DNA of 48,234 bases from Monosiga brevicollis MX1 (Eukaryota > Opisthokonta > Choanoflagellata > Craspedida > Salpingoecidae), in contig NW_001865084.1 of assembly GCF_000002865.3 (NCBI RefSeq), positions 176,230 through 224,463 of the forward strand, written 5' to 3'. The position numbers were made by a program, and so were the translations under genes. The notes under the pieces were generated by a model, which saw nothing but the letters and a program-made list of their open reading frames with translations, was not told where the DNA came from and did no database searches. Each line of letters opens with the position of its first letter. The stretch's first letter is position 1. This document shows, piece by piece, positions 11,601-22,274 of the stretch.

Positions 11601-13115
11601 GGCGAGCATTTGTGCTTGAAGCCGAAGCTCACCCTGGCACGGCGGTTGAGAATGTGTTGAAGCACAGGCAGGCCAAAGGCAAGGGTTTTGCCCGAGCCCG
11701 TTGGAGCAGCGGCAATGACATCGCGGTAGTCACGAACAGCAGGCACGATGGCGGCTTGCTATGAGCGGCCGGTTGGTGGTGGCGATGAGGCCAACAAGGG
11801 CTGATGAGAATGCACAAGCGTGCGCGTGCGCGTGCGGGTGGCAAGTGGCCCATACTGCTTTGAGCAAAGGGTCAGGCGCGTCAAATAAAGTGCATACCTG
11901 GATGGGAGTTGGGGCAGTAAAGCCGCGACGAACAACGGCCTCGGCCAGCTCGCGATCAAGCTGAAGCACGGTCCAAGCTACGCATATGCCATTCGACGAT
12001 ATGAAGCACATGTTTCAGCAAGTGTCATGTGGGCAGGAAGATGACATCAAACAGCAGCGCAGGGCCAGAGCTGATGGCGGGCGGGTACGCTAGCCTACCG
12101 GCCAGGTCTTCGTCGGCCAGTGGCTGAGAGGTTGTAACGTCTTCTGGTGTACACATGCCGACAACGGGCGTCAGGTCCATGAAACGACCAAGCTCGAGGT
12201 GGGGGGTGCGGTGGTGCTCGGTGGTGTCAGTCCTTTTCTTTTTGTCTGTAGATTCGCGGGTGGTCGACAGCTTACCTGAAGGCGCATCGTCGTGGTCGTC
12301 TTCGTCATCCATGTCGGATGGCTCGATGGACTTGCTTTTCTTGGCTGGACGAGAGTGAGCCTCTGATGGCTGCGCTTGGCCGTTGTCGGAAAGGTCAGAA
12401 GAGGCACCGGCACGCTTAGCCGCGGCCTTGCCTTTCTTGGTGCGGGTCTTCTGAGCAACCTGGTCCTTCAGGGTGTGGGCATCGACGACGTCAGCTTGAA
12501 TGACATTCAGTCCTTCAGGATCGGCCGATGCGTCCTCTTGAGCATCGACTTTCTTGCTCTTGGATTTGCGCTTCTTCTTCTTCTTCTTCTTCTCTGATGG
12601 ATCGGCTGCTTCGGGGTCGGCGGCAGACGGTTCGGTTGCGGGCGCTTCTGAGTTGATGGCAAGCACGCCATTCTGATACTCGTCAATCAGGTTGCCATCC
12701 AGTTCCTCCAACCGGCAAAAACCCTCTTGAGAGAAGTTCCACATGGTTTCTTCCGGCACGTCCACCTATCCCGCACAGATGATGAACACAAGATGATCAA
12801 TGCCAGCAACGCACACAGATGGTGATGCAGGTGGTCATAGGGGTCGCAGGAGTAGATGCAAAGCGCATGCCATGGACGCCATGGGAATCAAGAGCGATAT
12901 GCACAGACCAGGTTCCAGCCAGCACGGCGCACGCGTTGGGCGCCGCGACGCTTGTCGCGCTTGGTCAGTCGTCGTGGCGCTTCAAGCTTCGAGGTCTGCT
13001 CTTCGAGCTCTGCTTCGGCCTGCTGTAGCTGCTGCTGCTGCGCCCATTCCTCCTTGTTTACGACGGTCCAGTCGCTGGTGGCCGAGCGAGCCGTCTGCTT
13101 CTTGGACTTACCCAT
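8690..13115 (-). CDS. DDX24: ATP-dependent RNA helicase DDX24/Mak5 type
   Basis: DEAD-box helicase of the DDX24/Mak5 family, which acts in nucleolar 60S ribosome assembly. Exons: 13115-12909, 12765-12099, 11977-11898, 11758-11633, 11501-11439, 11372-11173, 11060-10962, 10871-10637, 10531-10196, 10079-9727, 9570-9319, 9226-9118, 9025-8900, 8791-8690. They sum to 2955 nt (984 aa). The N-terminal W..V...GFCRLEELDG segment is typical of the family. A Lys-rich, acidic linker (about 70-220) follows. Motifs are: Q motif GFTAPTPIQ (to 249), motif I APTGSGKT (267-274), PTRELALQ (305-312), TPGR (359-362), DEAD (386-389), SAT (663-665), ATDVAARGLDI and HRAGRTAR. The C-terminal exon encodes LLGQPI and SRHYVSSG, matching the family end. 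About 270 residues, largely acidic, separate DEAD from SAT, where most DEAD-box proteins have about 30. An insert there is known in this family. The start is the first ATG of MGKSKKQT. Confidence 0.95.
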
Positions 13116-14078
13116 GGCTTTGATCGAAATCAAGCAAGCACCAAGAGTAGGCACCTCAGTCCACAGATGAACCACCACCAAAAAAACCCCGGGGGCTTAC
13201 ACCCAGCCACACGCTCGCACACACTTCTCACTGCACCCCAGATCTGTGTCGCTCCCTGTGCCGTATCCAGTCGAGTCGAGTCAGTCGAAAAGTGAGAGAG
13301 AGCCAGAACGCGCGAGAGAGAGAGCACGCGGGTGCTGATAATCCGCCGAAAGCAAAACACGAAAGCGGTGACGATACTCAGAACATTCAACCGAATACAA
13401 TGACAATATAATCTGACATTCAGGGTCGAAATCAGTCAGAATAACAGGTTGTATCGGGTTGTCTGACAATTCGGTTGAGGGGATGAGTTGGGTACACCCG
13501 CTCGAGCTATCAAGCAAAACACGCTGGTAAAGCTGCATTAGGGTGTGAAAGTCGCTCGCGCGTTGTGTGACGTCAGGTTTCCCCCATTGTCCTGACTACC
13601 ACCATTGATGCCAGATTTTCACACCCTTTCACTCTTCCTAAGGAACTCCTTACCCATAACATACATGACGCACAGATGCATGATTCAAGGCATCTCGAAT
13701 GACTGACACCTTCTTCTCTGAGAAGTGCTGGCGCGTGTGTTGGTGGTGGTGGCGGGTGCTGGCTGGGTGACACGGCGCGCGCGCGCGCGCTCGACAGACA
13801 CAGCCTTGTTCGCCATGACGCACGCCCGGTACATGCTTGTGCGTGCTCCATGACAAAGCAACGCCGGTTGTGGCTTCATTTCATCTCTGCCTGAACCCAT
13901 CTCATCTCCATCTCATCTAAGTGGCAAAAGTGTGGGAAACGATTGATTGTGCCGACAGCGCCATCGATACCGCTCGTGCGTTATACATTGGGTTGGCAGG
14001 CTGGGGCAGAGTCAGAGCCAGCAGGAAGCAGCAGGAAAAAAAAAGCCAGCAGGCGCCACAACAGCCTGTTCAGTGTAG

Positions 14079-14160
14079 AGAGAGAGAGAGAGGGTGTGTG
14101 GTGGGGGAGGGGGGAAGAGAGAGAGAGATGGAGAGAGAGAGACGGAGAGAGACGGAGAGA
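14079..14160. repeat. (GA)n-rich microsatellite
   Basis: GA tract with a GGTGTGTGGTGGGGG interruption near its start. Confidence 0.8.
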
Positions 14161-14385
14161 GGATGCAAGACTTAAAAAGGGGGGCAGTGTCCTTCTCGCC
14201 TCGTCTAGCCTCGACAGAACCCCCAACGCGGCTAGCATCACGCCACCCAAACGCGTGAGGTCACCCTGTTTGAATTTCAAAGGGACACCCAAGGAGATGC
14301 TGGGTTGGTCCAGGCCTACAAAGGCTCTTCCAAGTCGTCCTTTCGCCAAGCGTCACTGTCAAGTGGGACCCTGGGGCACCCACAG

Positions 14386-14425
14386 CATACACACATACAC
14401 ACATACATACACGCATACAGGCATA
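14386..14425. repeat. (ACAC/ATAC)n tract
   Basis: Short imperfect array of ACAC, ATAC and GCAT units. Confidence 0.75.
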
Positions 14426-15214
14426 CGCGCCACGCACCCCTCTTTTTCCGCAACTCGTGCCACCAACGCTCAGGACAAACGGGACAGAAAGTGGGGTAAA
14501 AGCAAGACCGAGTGGCTTTGTGAAAAGGAAAAACAACAACTGGAAAGGTCCGCCTTGATCGGCAGGCTGGCAGGTGCGGCCTGGTCTGGACGGCTGCATC
14601 ATCGTCATACCCTGCGCACACCCCTGGGCATGTCGTTCCTCAAGGCCCTCATGAGCGAAAGATCATCATAATAATGTACCAAAACACAAACGCAAACGCG
14701 TGATGTCGTGAGTGCGGCAGTTGGCGTTGGCATGCGGTCGCAGAGAGTCGCGTTGAGCGTCAGTTAGATGGGTTGTTATGGCTGAAGGGTCTTGCGGGTT
14801 CCAACAAGCATGGCTTGATCTACGGGTCCTTGTCGCGCCCAATCACCCCATGTTGGCGTTGTTGCTGTTGTTGTTGACGTATGGGCCAATGTGGTGCTTG
14901 TGTGCCCAGCTTGTGTCGCTTGCCTGCAACGAGATAGGTATGGGGGGTATAAGGGCGTGCCTGTGCCTGCAGTTGAATTGAATTGCAGTGATCGCTTGCC
15001 TCAGGCCACATCAACCACCACCCCTGCCCCCTCTTTCTCACCATCCTCTACATCTGTGTAGGGCACGTCGTGTTGTGCGCGGGAGGGGGGATCGCCAGCG
15101 TTTATCTTTGCTAGCCGACATACGTCGACACGCCTACCAAGGTCGGGTTATTTTCTTGGGTTGGTGCTGGTGTTTGAATCACCCATCGAGGTGAGGCGCT
15201 GCCTGCCCTTCCCC

Positions 15215-15263
15215 GTGTATGTGTGTATGTGTGTATGTATGTGTGTATGTGTGCATGTGTGTG
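15215..15263. repeat. (TGTGTATG)n tract
   Basis: Imperfect array of TGTGTATG-like units, alternating purine and pyrimidine. Confidence 0.8.
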
Positions 15264-16315
15264 ACTGCTTCAAGGAGAGGGAGGTGCTTTTTATTTTCCT
15301 CGACTTGGCCCCACCACTTTTGACTCTGAATCGGGCTCGCCGGGACTGCCAGCCAGCCGCTCATGCAGATTGGTGTGCTTGTGCGGGTGAATCTGGATTT
15401 GACATGGAACAGCTGCTTTGGTCGTTACAACAAGGCACGGCAGTTGCTCCCGGGAATCATAGCGGGGCGCCTTGACACGCCTGGTCACGATTCCTGCGAA
15501 GCATTGCCGACACATTGGCCATCCCTTTCACAACCGTGGGCATCTCGGGAATTGTGCCCTGTCCCGCTGCCTGGGCAAGAAACAGGTCAGTCTTTTCCAA
15601 AGCATTGGCGAGAGGCTAGCCTCTCGCCGCCGCTGGAATGGGTGTGCATTGCGACCGTCCTTTCCCCATTTCCCTGCCGCTCCTTTGCGCTGGTCCACCG
15701 CTACACAAAAATACCAGTCAATCAACATGCCGCCATACCTTCTCGATCATGTTGCTTGCCGTCCAAGAATGTCGCGCTGCGCTTGCTGGATCGTGATCGC
15801 ACATCGTTGTGGGAAGGTGTCTGCGCGGACACGTTTCTTCTTCGGTGGCTTCAAGCCATGCAAACATGGCGCGCATCGTTCTGACTGTCAGGGAGTTGGC
15901 AGAATCTTGTGTCCGCTCACACATTCCGCTCATGACGTCCCAAACCCAAAGCGTCCTTGCTCTCGCCTCTCTGGCCTGACATCGCCTCATCGCCTTTTTT
16001 TGCTGCTGACTGCGTGCAGAACGGTCACATTCCTTGCATTGTTGCCACTCGGTCGCACCAGCCCAGAGGTCTTTCCAGACCCATTCCCATCCCCCCAAAT
16101 CCGTGTCCTTTACCACGTCCTCTTTTGTCCCGTGCACGGTCAGCGGCGTGCCCGACGATCCCGAGTCTCCTCCAGCTGCACTGCCAGTGTGTCTGTATGT
16201 GAGCGTGCGTCACGAGCAAGGCACACGAGACCGCCAGCCAGCCAGCCACAAGTTCTACTCACACAGCGCAACTGGTTGCTTCTGTCTCTCTTTTGTTTCT
16301 TTTTTTTTTTTGTTT

Positions 16316-16316
<1 letters not shown>

Positions 16317-16400
<84 letters not shown>
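16317..16400. repeat. (CT)n microsatellite running into the assembly gap
   Basis: An uninterrupted CT tract of about 84 bases ends directly at the N run, so its true length is unknown and probably caused the gap. Confidence 0.95.
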
Positions 16401-16482
16401 NNNNNNNNNNNNNNNNNNNNNNNNNNNNNNNNNNNNNNNNNNNNNNNNNNNNNNNNNNNNNNNNNNNNNNNNNNNNNNNNNN
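16401..16482. other. Assembly gap (82 N)
   Basis: A run of N directly after a CT microsatellite, 64 bases before the kinase start codon. The promoter or 5' UTR of the kinase may be partly missing. Confidence 0.99.
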
Positions 16483-16545
16483 GCCCGCAGAGCCTCGCTG
16501 CTGCGCTCGTGCGTAACCGCCATCATCGCCGACACACCCGACACA

Positions 16546-18071
16546 ATGAACAGCGCTGTGGACGGAAATACCAAAGCGCCCGAAGCCGGGGCTACCGCCG
16601 GTGGGCCCTCCATGATGAAGAAAATGTTCCGTGGCGTCAAGAAGATTACGGCTCGTCACGCCAAGAGCGATGTGGAACGCAGCTACAAACTTGGCGCCGA
16701 GCTTGGAACTGGCAACTTTGCCGTCGTTCGGCTCGCTGAGCACCGCCAGACCCGTCAGAAATACGCTTGCAAAATCATCAACAAAGCCCTCTGCGCCGGC
16801 AAGGAGGACATGATTGAGACTGAGGTCTCCGTTCTCAAGCGCATTCGCCACAAGTATGTTCCCCCCAATGCCCCACGCCCCTTTTCCCCCGATTTTCCCT
16901 TCTCGCCTTTGCATCCTTTCGTGCTTCTTCTTCCCTCCTTTGACTTTGAACGACATCTGCCAACCCTCACCCCCCCCGCGCGCGCCTCCTGCTTTGCCTC
17001 TTTGCCATGCTACTGCTAGGTATATTGTGGGTATGGACGAGTGCTTTGATACCCCCGACAAGTTGTATCTCATCCTGGACTACGTCAGCGGGGGTGAGCT
17101 CTTTGATCGGATTGTCGACGAGGGCAACTTTACAGAAGCCGACGGCAGCCGTATTACCAAGCAAATGACCGAGGCCATCCAATATCTTCACAGTCAAGGC
17201 ATTGTTCATCGCGACCTCAAGCCCGAAAACCTCCTGTTTCGGGACCGCTCCCCAAAGTCCGACATCCTGGTCACTGACTTTGGTCTTGCCAAGCTTCTCA
17301 ACGATAACGTCGCCCTCAAAACTGCCTGTGGTACCCCCAACTACGTGGCCCCCGAAATCCTCATGCAGCGAGGCTACGGCAAAATGTGCGACCTCTGGTC
17401 CATTGGTACGTGCTCGCTCCCTGTCTTCTCGGTGCTACTACGCACCGGCTTCTGCCTTGATCGGCCCTGCCCCTTGGCGTTTTATCCGCTTGCTCGAATC
17501 TGACTCGCCACCACATGGCCCGCTTGCCGCAGGTGTCATTTCTTTCATCATGCTCTGCGGCTACCCCCCCTTTTACGACGAGTCGGATGCCGTCCTCTTT
17601 GAGATTATCATGAAGGGTCGTTTCGAGTTTGATGAGCGCTACTGGCGGGACATTTCCGATGATGCCAAGGACCTCATCCGCAACATGCTCAAGGTCGACC
17701 CAATCAAGCGCTATGACACCTACCAGGTCCTCGAGCATCCTTGGATCTCGGGCAAGGTGAAGCTTCCCACCGTCAACCTTTCCAAGAGCGTCAGCATGAA
17801 CCTCAAGAAAACAGGTCTCGGCCACAGCCGCCCAGCCATTGAGACGGAGGAATCCTCTGCCAGTCGCGCCGTCGGGGCCCGGCCTCACGCCGAGTACACC
17901 TCGTCGCCAGCCTATACGTCGTCGGCGCCTGGCGTCCGGTCTCACATCGACTACGCCTCGCCTGCTGCCGCCTCGGCCGTCTCCTCATCTCGCCACACGG
18001 CGCCAAGCACCCCGCGCGCTGTCGTGGACCACCTGCGGAGCGTGCCTGACGCTCGCAAAACCATCGTCTGA
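16546..18071 (+). CDS. CaMKI-like serine/threonine protein kinase
   Basis: Exons 16546-16853, 17020-17405 and 17533-18071 join to 1233 nt (410 aa). The kinase domain begins near residue 47. It shows the glycine loop GTGNFAVV (54-61), catalytic lysine in YACKII (K76), HRDLKPEN (166-173), DFG (189-191) and the APE motif. Its activation-loop KTACGTPNYVAPE places a threonine (T204) where CaMKI is phosphorylated by CaMKK. The CGYPPFYDE and HPWISG segments are also CaMK-group. The tail after about residue 300 is Ser/Ala/Pro-rich. It contains KSVSMNLKKTGLG, resembling the start of the CaMKI regulatory helix, but I do not see the usual Trp-centred calmodulin-binding segment. It could therefore be a CaMKI relative with altered regulation. 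The start is the first ATG after the gap. An upstream exon cannot be excluded because of the gap. Confidence 0.92.
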
Positions 18072-18883
18072 GACAAGCCCCAACTCGCACCCACACTCGC
18101 ACCCAGCCCTTTCTTTTTTTCATGCCACCTATATTCCTTCCCCATCGTTTTGACCGCGTATCAGTGCGGCCAGGCAGGCAAGAATCGATGAGCTCGCACA
18201 TGTGTACATAAAATGGGTTTCTGCTTGTCTCGTCGTTCTTTCCTCGTGCCCGTCGCTCTTCCTGAAGTTCAAGCCCGCCTCTTGGCCTCCATGAGCAGCG
18301 GAGCCAATCGCGGATCCATCGCCCGCAAGGGCGCGCGGCCGTCCTTGGTTCAAATAGAAGCGAGAGCCTCTGAATCGCAATTCATTTCAAACTGACGCTC
18401 CCCACGTCGATCAATCGCTGCCTTGTTTTTGAGCATAATTGTCAGACAAATGGCCGTCAAAGTGCGGAAAACCTCAATAACCCCGGCGCTAAAAGTGCTG
18501 ATCAAACAACACAAAAATTCGCATCTTGTTTCAAACTGTAACATCCAGCACACTTTCGCTGCACTCGCGCCAAAGTCAAAACGATCGTTAACGTCGTCGT
18601 GTACAGTCAAAAGCACTTTTTGTTGAATCTCTTGGTAAGCGAATGGGCAGCGCTGCTTCACTGGCGGGAAAGGGCAGCGTCCACTGACCGTGTCCGAGTG
18701 GAGCTCGTGGGCATCGGTGTGCATGTGGTCTCAGATTCATTCTGGTTTGGCGAGCGTCTTTGGTTGTCTGTGGGGTCATTGAAGGCACGGCACGGCTTCA
18801 TTCACGCTGAGTTGTTTGTTTGACTGGGGGCGTCTCGACTGTGTAGGCTTGTGACAGGATCTTCTTCCCATCAAGCGTTCATC
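18072..18883. other. Intergenic region between kinase and KH gene
   Basis: About 810 bases with no recognisable gene. It carries the kinase 3' flank and the promoter side of the KH-protein gene. No repeats stand out. Confidence 0.4.
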
Positions 18884-21800
18884 ATGGCTGAAACCGAGGC
18901 AACCCCTGCTCCCACTACGGAGCAGACCACCGTGGCCCCGACCGAGGTCGCTCCCAAGGCCGAGGAAACCGCAGCGCCGGCCGCGGCTGAGGAGACGGCC
19001 AAGCGCACGCATGATGAGGATGGCGAGCAGCCCGCCAAGCGCGCCGCCGCCGACAACAGCGAGGCCACGGCCACTACCGCCGCACCCGCCACCGAGACCG
19101 CCGCTGTGCCCACCACCAACGCTACCGCTGCACCCGCTGCCGAGGGTGAGGCGCAACCCGCTGCCGAGGAAGAAGGTGCGACAAATGTTTTTCATTCTCA
19201 GTAGATCTCGACCCCTCTGCCTGACTGGCTACCTCTTCAGGATGTTTCAGCATTGGTCTCACCCCTGTGATGCACGCCTGCTCCTGTAGATTCCTTCGAG
19301 CTGGCCAACAATCTGGTCGGCTATATCAATGGCCCACAAGGACAGAACATCAAGATTATTGCCGACTACTGTGGAGTGACCATTGATGTGCCCACCGCCT
19401 GTGAGCCCAACACTCAGCACCGTAAGGTCAAGATCAAGGGTATCCCCGAGGGCGTTGAGTTTGCCAAGGATATCCTTTTCCGCCGCACCACCGGTGACCT
19501 CAGCTGGCCTGCCCAGCCCCGCGCCGTTGCCGAAGCCATGGCACGTCGCCAGGCCGCCGCCCAGGCTCAGATGCAACAGCACACCGGCGCTGCACCGAGT
19601 GCTGCTGGTCCCACCGACTCAAAGGAGATGTTTGTCCTCGGTGAGCACACGGGCCGTATCATCGGCCGTGGTGGTGGCACCATCCGCTCCATCCAGGATC
19701 TTTCTGGCGCACACGTCGACGTGGACCGTGAGGATGGCCCTGATGGCCGCCGTCGCGTCTGCATCGTTGGTACGCCCGAGCAAATTGCCAAGTGCGAGGA
19801 ACTCATCACCGCCAAGATGAACGGTGATCCCCTTCCCATCCCGGCCAATGCCGGTCTCAACCCCAACGAGATGAAGGTCACCATCCCCAACAACATGGTC
19901 GGCCGGTAAGTATACACTTTTGAGTGACAACCACACAGCCGAACTCCCATCTTGTGAGTCTGTATGCCAAACAGTACCACTTGCATTACACGCACATCCA
20001 ATCCCCCACGCACCCTCACATACGCACAAACAAACACACCTGTTTTACGCACGCGTGCAAAACAATACACTCGCTCGTATGCACGCGATACGCGTGACCT
20101 TTGGGTTTTAGCCTGAACCGGTTATGTCTTGATCCGAATACTTCCGAGCACATCCGTTGGCGTTTGCTCTGTGCGCACAGCGAGTGTCTGCTGCGTCTCC
20201 GTACCCCTGTGCTGGCTGGAGGATTGATTGTCGCGACCCATTAGCGTTTTTACCGCTAAGACCAAAGCACATCCAGTGGGCTCGACACTTTTGTCTCTGG
20301 ATTTGGCCTTTGGTGACCTACTGCTGGACAGCAAGATCCAACTTGTCCTTGGAGTCAAGACCCCTCCCTCTGCACGTCTGGTCCCCAGCTCGCTCGTGGC
20401 CCGTGCCCCCGTGCTCGCCCGAGGCCTTTGATCTTTTCCCGCTTTTCCTCTCCTCCCCGCCCGTCCTTTTTGCTGACGTCGGCTTTTCGATCGCAATGTC
20501 AACTGCTATCGCCTGCATGGTCCCCACCTTGCCCCCCGCGCCGCTTCTTCACTTCCAGTTGCGCGATGGAACCGGCCTGTACCATCACCCCAAAGTGATT
20601 CATGGTGTGCGCAAGGTCACTCCCATCATCAACTTGAAGCCTGGGATTGCTGCTTCTCGCCATCCTTGGTTGTTGCAAGGCCACGGCACTCTTTTGTACT
20701 CTTCGAGTAAGCCCGCGGAACACCGCGCTATCCTATTTATTACTACCCCTCGGTTTTCGCCTTTGGACATCAAGACGTGGCAATCAGTGCCTGGCTTTGT
20801 CTTCCTCGAACAGCATGCCCAACAGCCTGCTTGTTGTCCGGCCCCTCTCTTGACCCATGCAACACCTCGCTCTTGCTGCATATGACCGTGCCCGTCTTGC
20901 CCTCGCTGATGATCAGCCCAATTGCTGTTACCGAGAGCAGCAGAGTCATCCAACCCCGTTGAACATACTGCACACATCCCACGCGCTGGGCTTCCCTTTT
21001 CCTGTGTTTCGAGTCATTTGGTTCTTGGGCATTTTCCCATGTGGACAACACTCACCCCTTCATTTGCATACAAATACACACACACATGCATCCACCACTC
21101 TCAAGGGCCACCTCAGAGTATACGGTGCTGACGCTAACGCATGGATGTGTCGTCCAATTGCCTTCACGCCTGCCCGGCCTTTTAGTGTCATTGGCAAGGG
21201 CGGACAGACCATTCGTGATATTCAACAAAATACAGGCTGTCATCTGGACGTCGCTAAGGTACGGGCATTTCAGTTCTCCGGGTTTTTTCCATATTTCTCC
21301 CAAAAAGTGTCATCTTCAAGCTTTCAGGCAAGAGGTTGGTAGTTCAAAGGTCAGCTCATTCGATACTGTTTTGTTATGCCATCCTCGGCTGGGTTCTTGT
21401 GTGCGTAGGACCCCAACGGCGAGACTGGTCAGCGTGATATTGTGATCAAGGGCAACCCGGCTCAGTGCATTCAGTGCTGCCATGTCATCAACGAGACGAT
21501 CGGTGGCATGACCGGCGACTTTGTGACAAACTACGTTACCCCGGCCTACGACTACGCTTCTTTCTGGGCATCGCAGGGTCTCGACCCGAACACTGGCTAT
21601 CCGGCAGGCTATGGTGCCCCCGCCGGCGGCTACGTACGTTTCCGTTGCTCATGCTTGACTTGCATGGGCGGCGCCCATCTGTTTGACCTGGCTCATTTTT
21701 GCCTTTCACCGCTGTGCATGATTTGAAGGGTGGATACGGCGGCTACGGCGGCGGCTACGGCCAGCAGGGTGGTTACGGCCAGCAGGGCTATGGCGGCTAT

Positions 21801-21994
21801 GGCCAACAGGGTGGCTATGGTGGTGGCTACGGTGGCCAGCAAGGCTATGTACGTTTTAGATTGCATGTCACTTTGCAAACGTGGGCAAGATATCTCCTCA
21901 CCATTCAATTGTGTGTTCTTTGTTTGCTTTGGACCTGATGTTGCAGGGCGGCGGTTATGGAGGCTATTACCAGCAGTCGCAATCGCAGCAGTAA
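18884..21994 (+). CDS. Triple-KH RNA/ssDNA-binding protein with Gly-Tyr-Gln tail
   Basis: Exons 18884-19175, 19290-19905, 21186-21258, 21409-21633, 21729-21848 and 21947-21994 join to 1374 nt (457 aa). The N-terminal 97 residues are Ala/Thr/Glu-rich and carry KR-type basic patches (AKRTHDEDGE, AKRAAA). Three KH domains follow. Their GxxG loops are GPQG (112-115), GRGG (223-226) and GKGG (306-309); the third loop is completed only by splicing across the 1.28-kb intron (VGR, then VIGKGGQTIRDIQ). The C-terminus is a low-complexity GGYGQQGGYG-type tail. The architecture resembles the FUBP/KSRP group, which act in mRNA processing and transcription, but those have four KH domains, so no gene name is assigned. 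A disordered GYQ tail of this kind often supports condensate or splicing-factor interactions (inference). Confidence 0.9.
19906..21185 (+). other. Unusually long intron (1280 nt) inside KH domain 3
   Basis: The intron starts with GTAAGTAT and ends with CCTTTTAG. It is several times longer than most introns in the window. Open frames in it (for example 20157-20885) show no recognisable domain. It could host a non-coding RNA or regulatory element, but I recognised none. Confidence 0.7.
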
Positions 21995-22274
21995 AGCGAC
22001 CTGTGGTCGTACTTGGCCCTCCCTTTGCATGTTTGTCTTGTGTTTTGGCAACGCCGCTTGCTCTTCCCTCCTCACGTTACAACCCGTGGAAATTTGAAAA
22101 AAAAAACAACTTCGCCTTTTCTCCTCTGATTTCCCTTCTCTTGAAACATGTCGGTCCGGGACTTTGCTTCATCAACTATGGAACTCAATTGGACAGAGGG
22201 ATGAAAGGTGGCCAGATTCATGACAGGCCGTCAAGATGCCACGGTCTGCGTATCATAAACGTCTGCTGACACCT

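Larger units (their letters stand above)
13116..16545. other. Long region between divergent genes, with microsatellites and a gap
   Basis: It separates the divergent helicase and kinase genes (3.4 kb). It contains GA, CA/TA, GT and CT tracts and an assembly gap. Open frames occur but show no recognisable domain, have unlikely composition, and some exist only because N runs are read through. The promoters of both flanking genes presumably lie near the two ends. I see no gene I can support. Confidence 0.45.

Noticed and set aside
13943-14671. 242-codon plus-strand frame
   Set aside because: It crosses a GA microsatellite and an ACAC/ATAC tract and is mostly low complexity, with no domain.
15472-17019. 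515-codon open frame spanning the N gap into the kinase
   Set aside because: It exists only because N codons are read through. The part before the gap has no domain and unlikely composition, and the part after is the real kinase exon 1 read past its splice donor.
20157-20885. 242-codon frame inside the long KH intron
   Set aside because: No recognisable domain, and it lies wholly within an intron with good splice sites. Kept only as a note on the intron.
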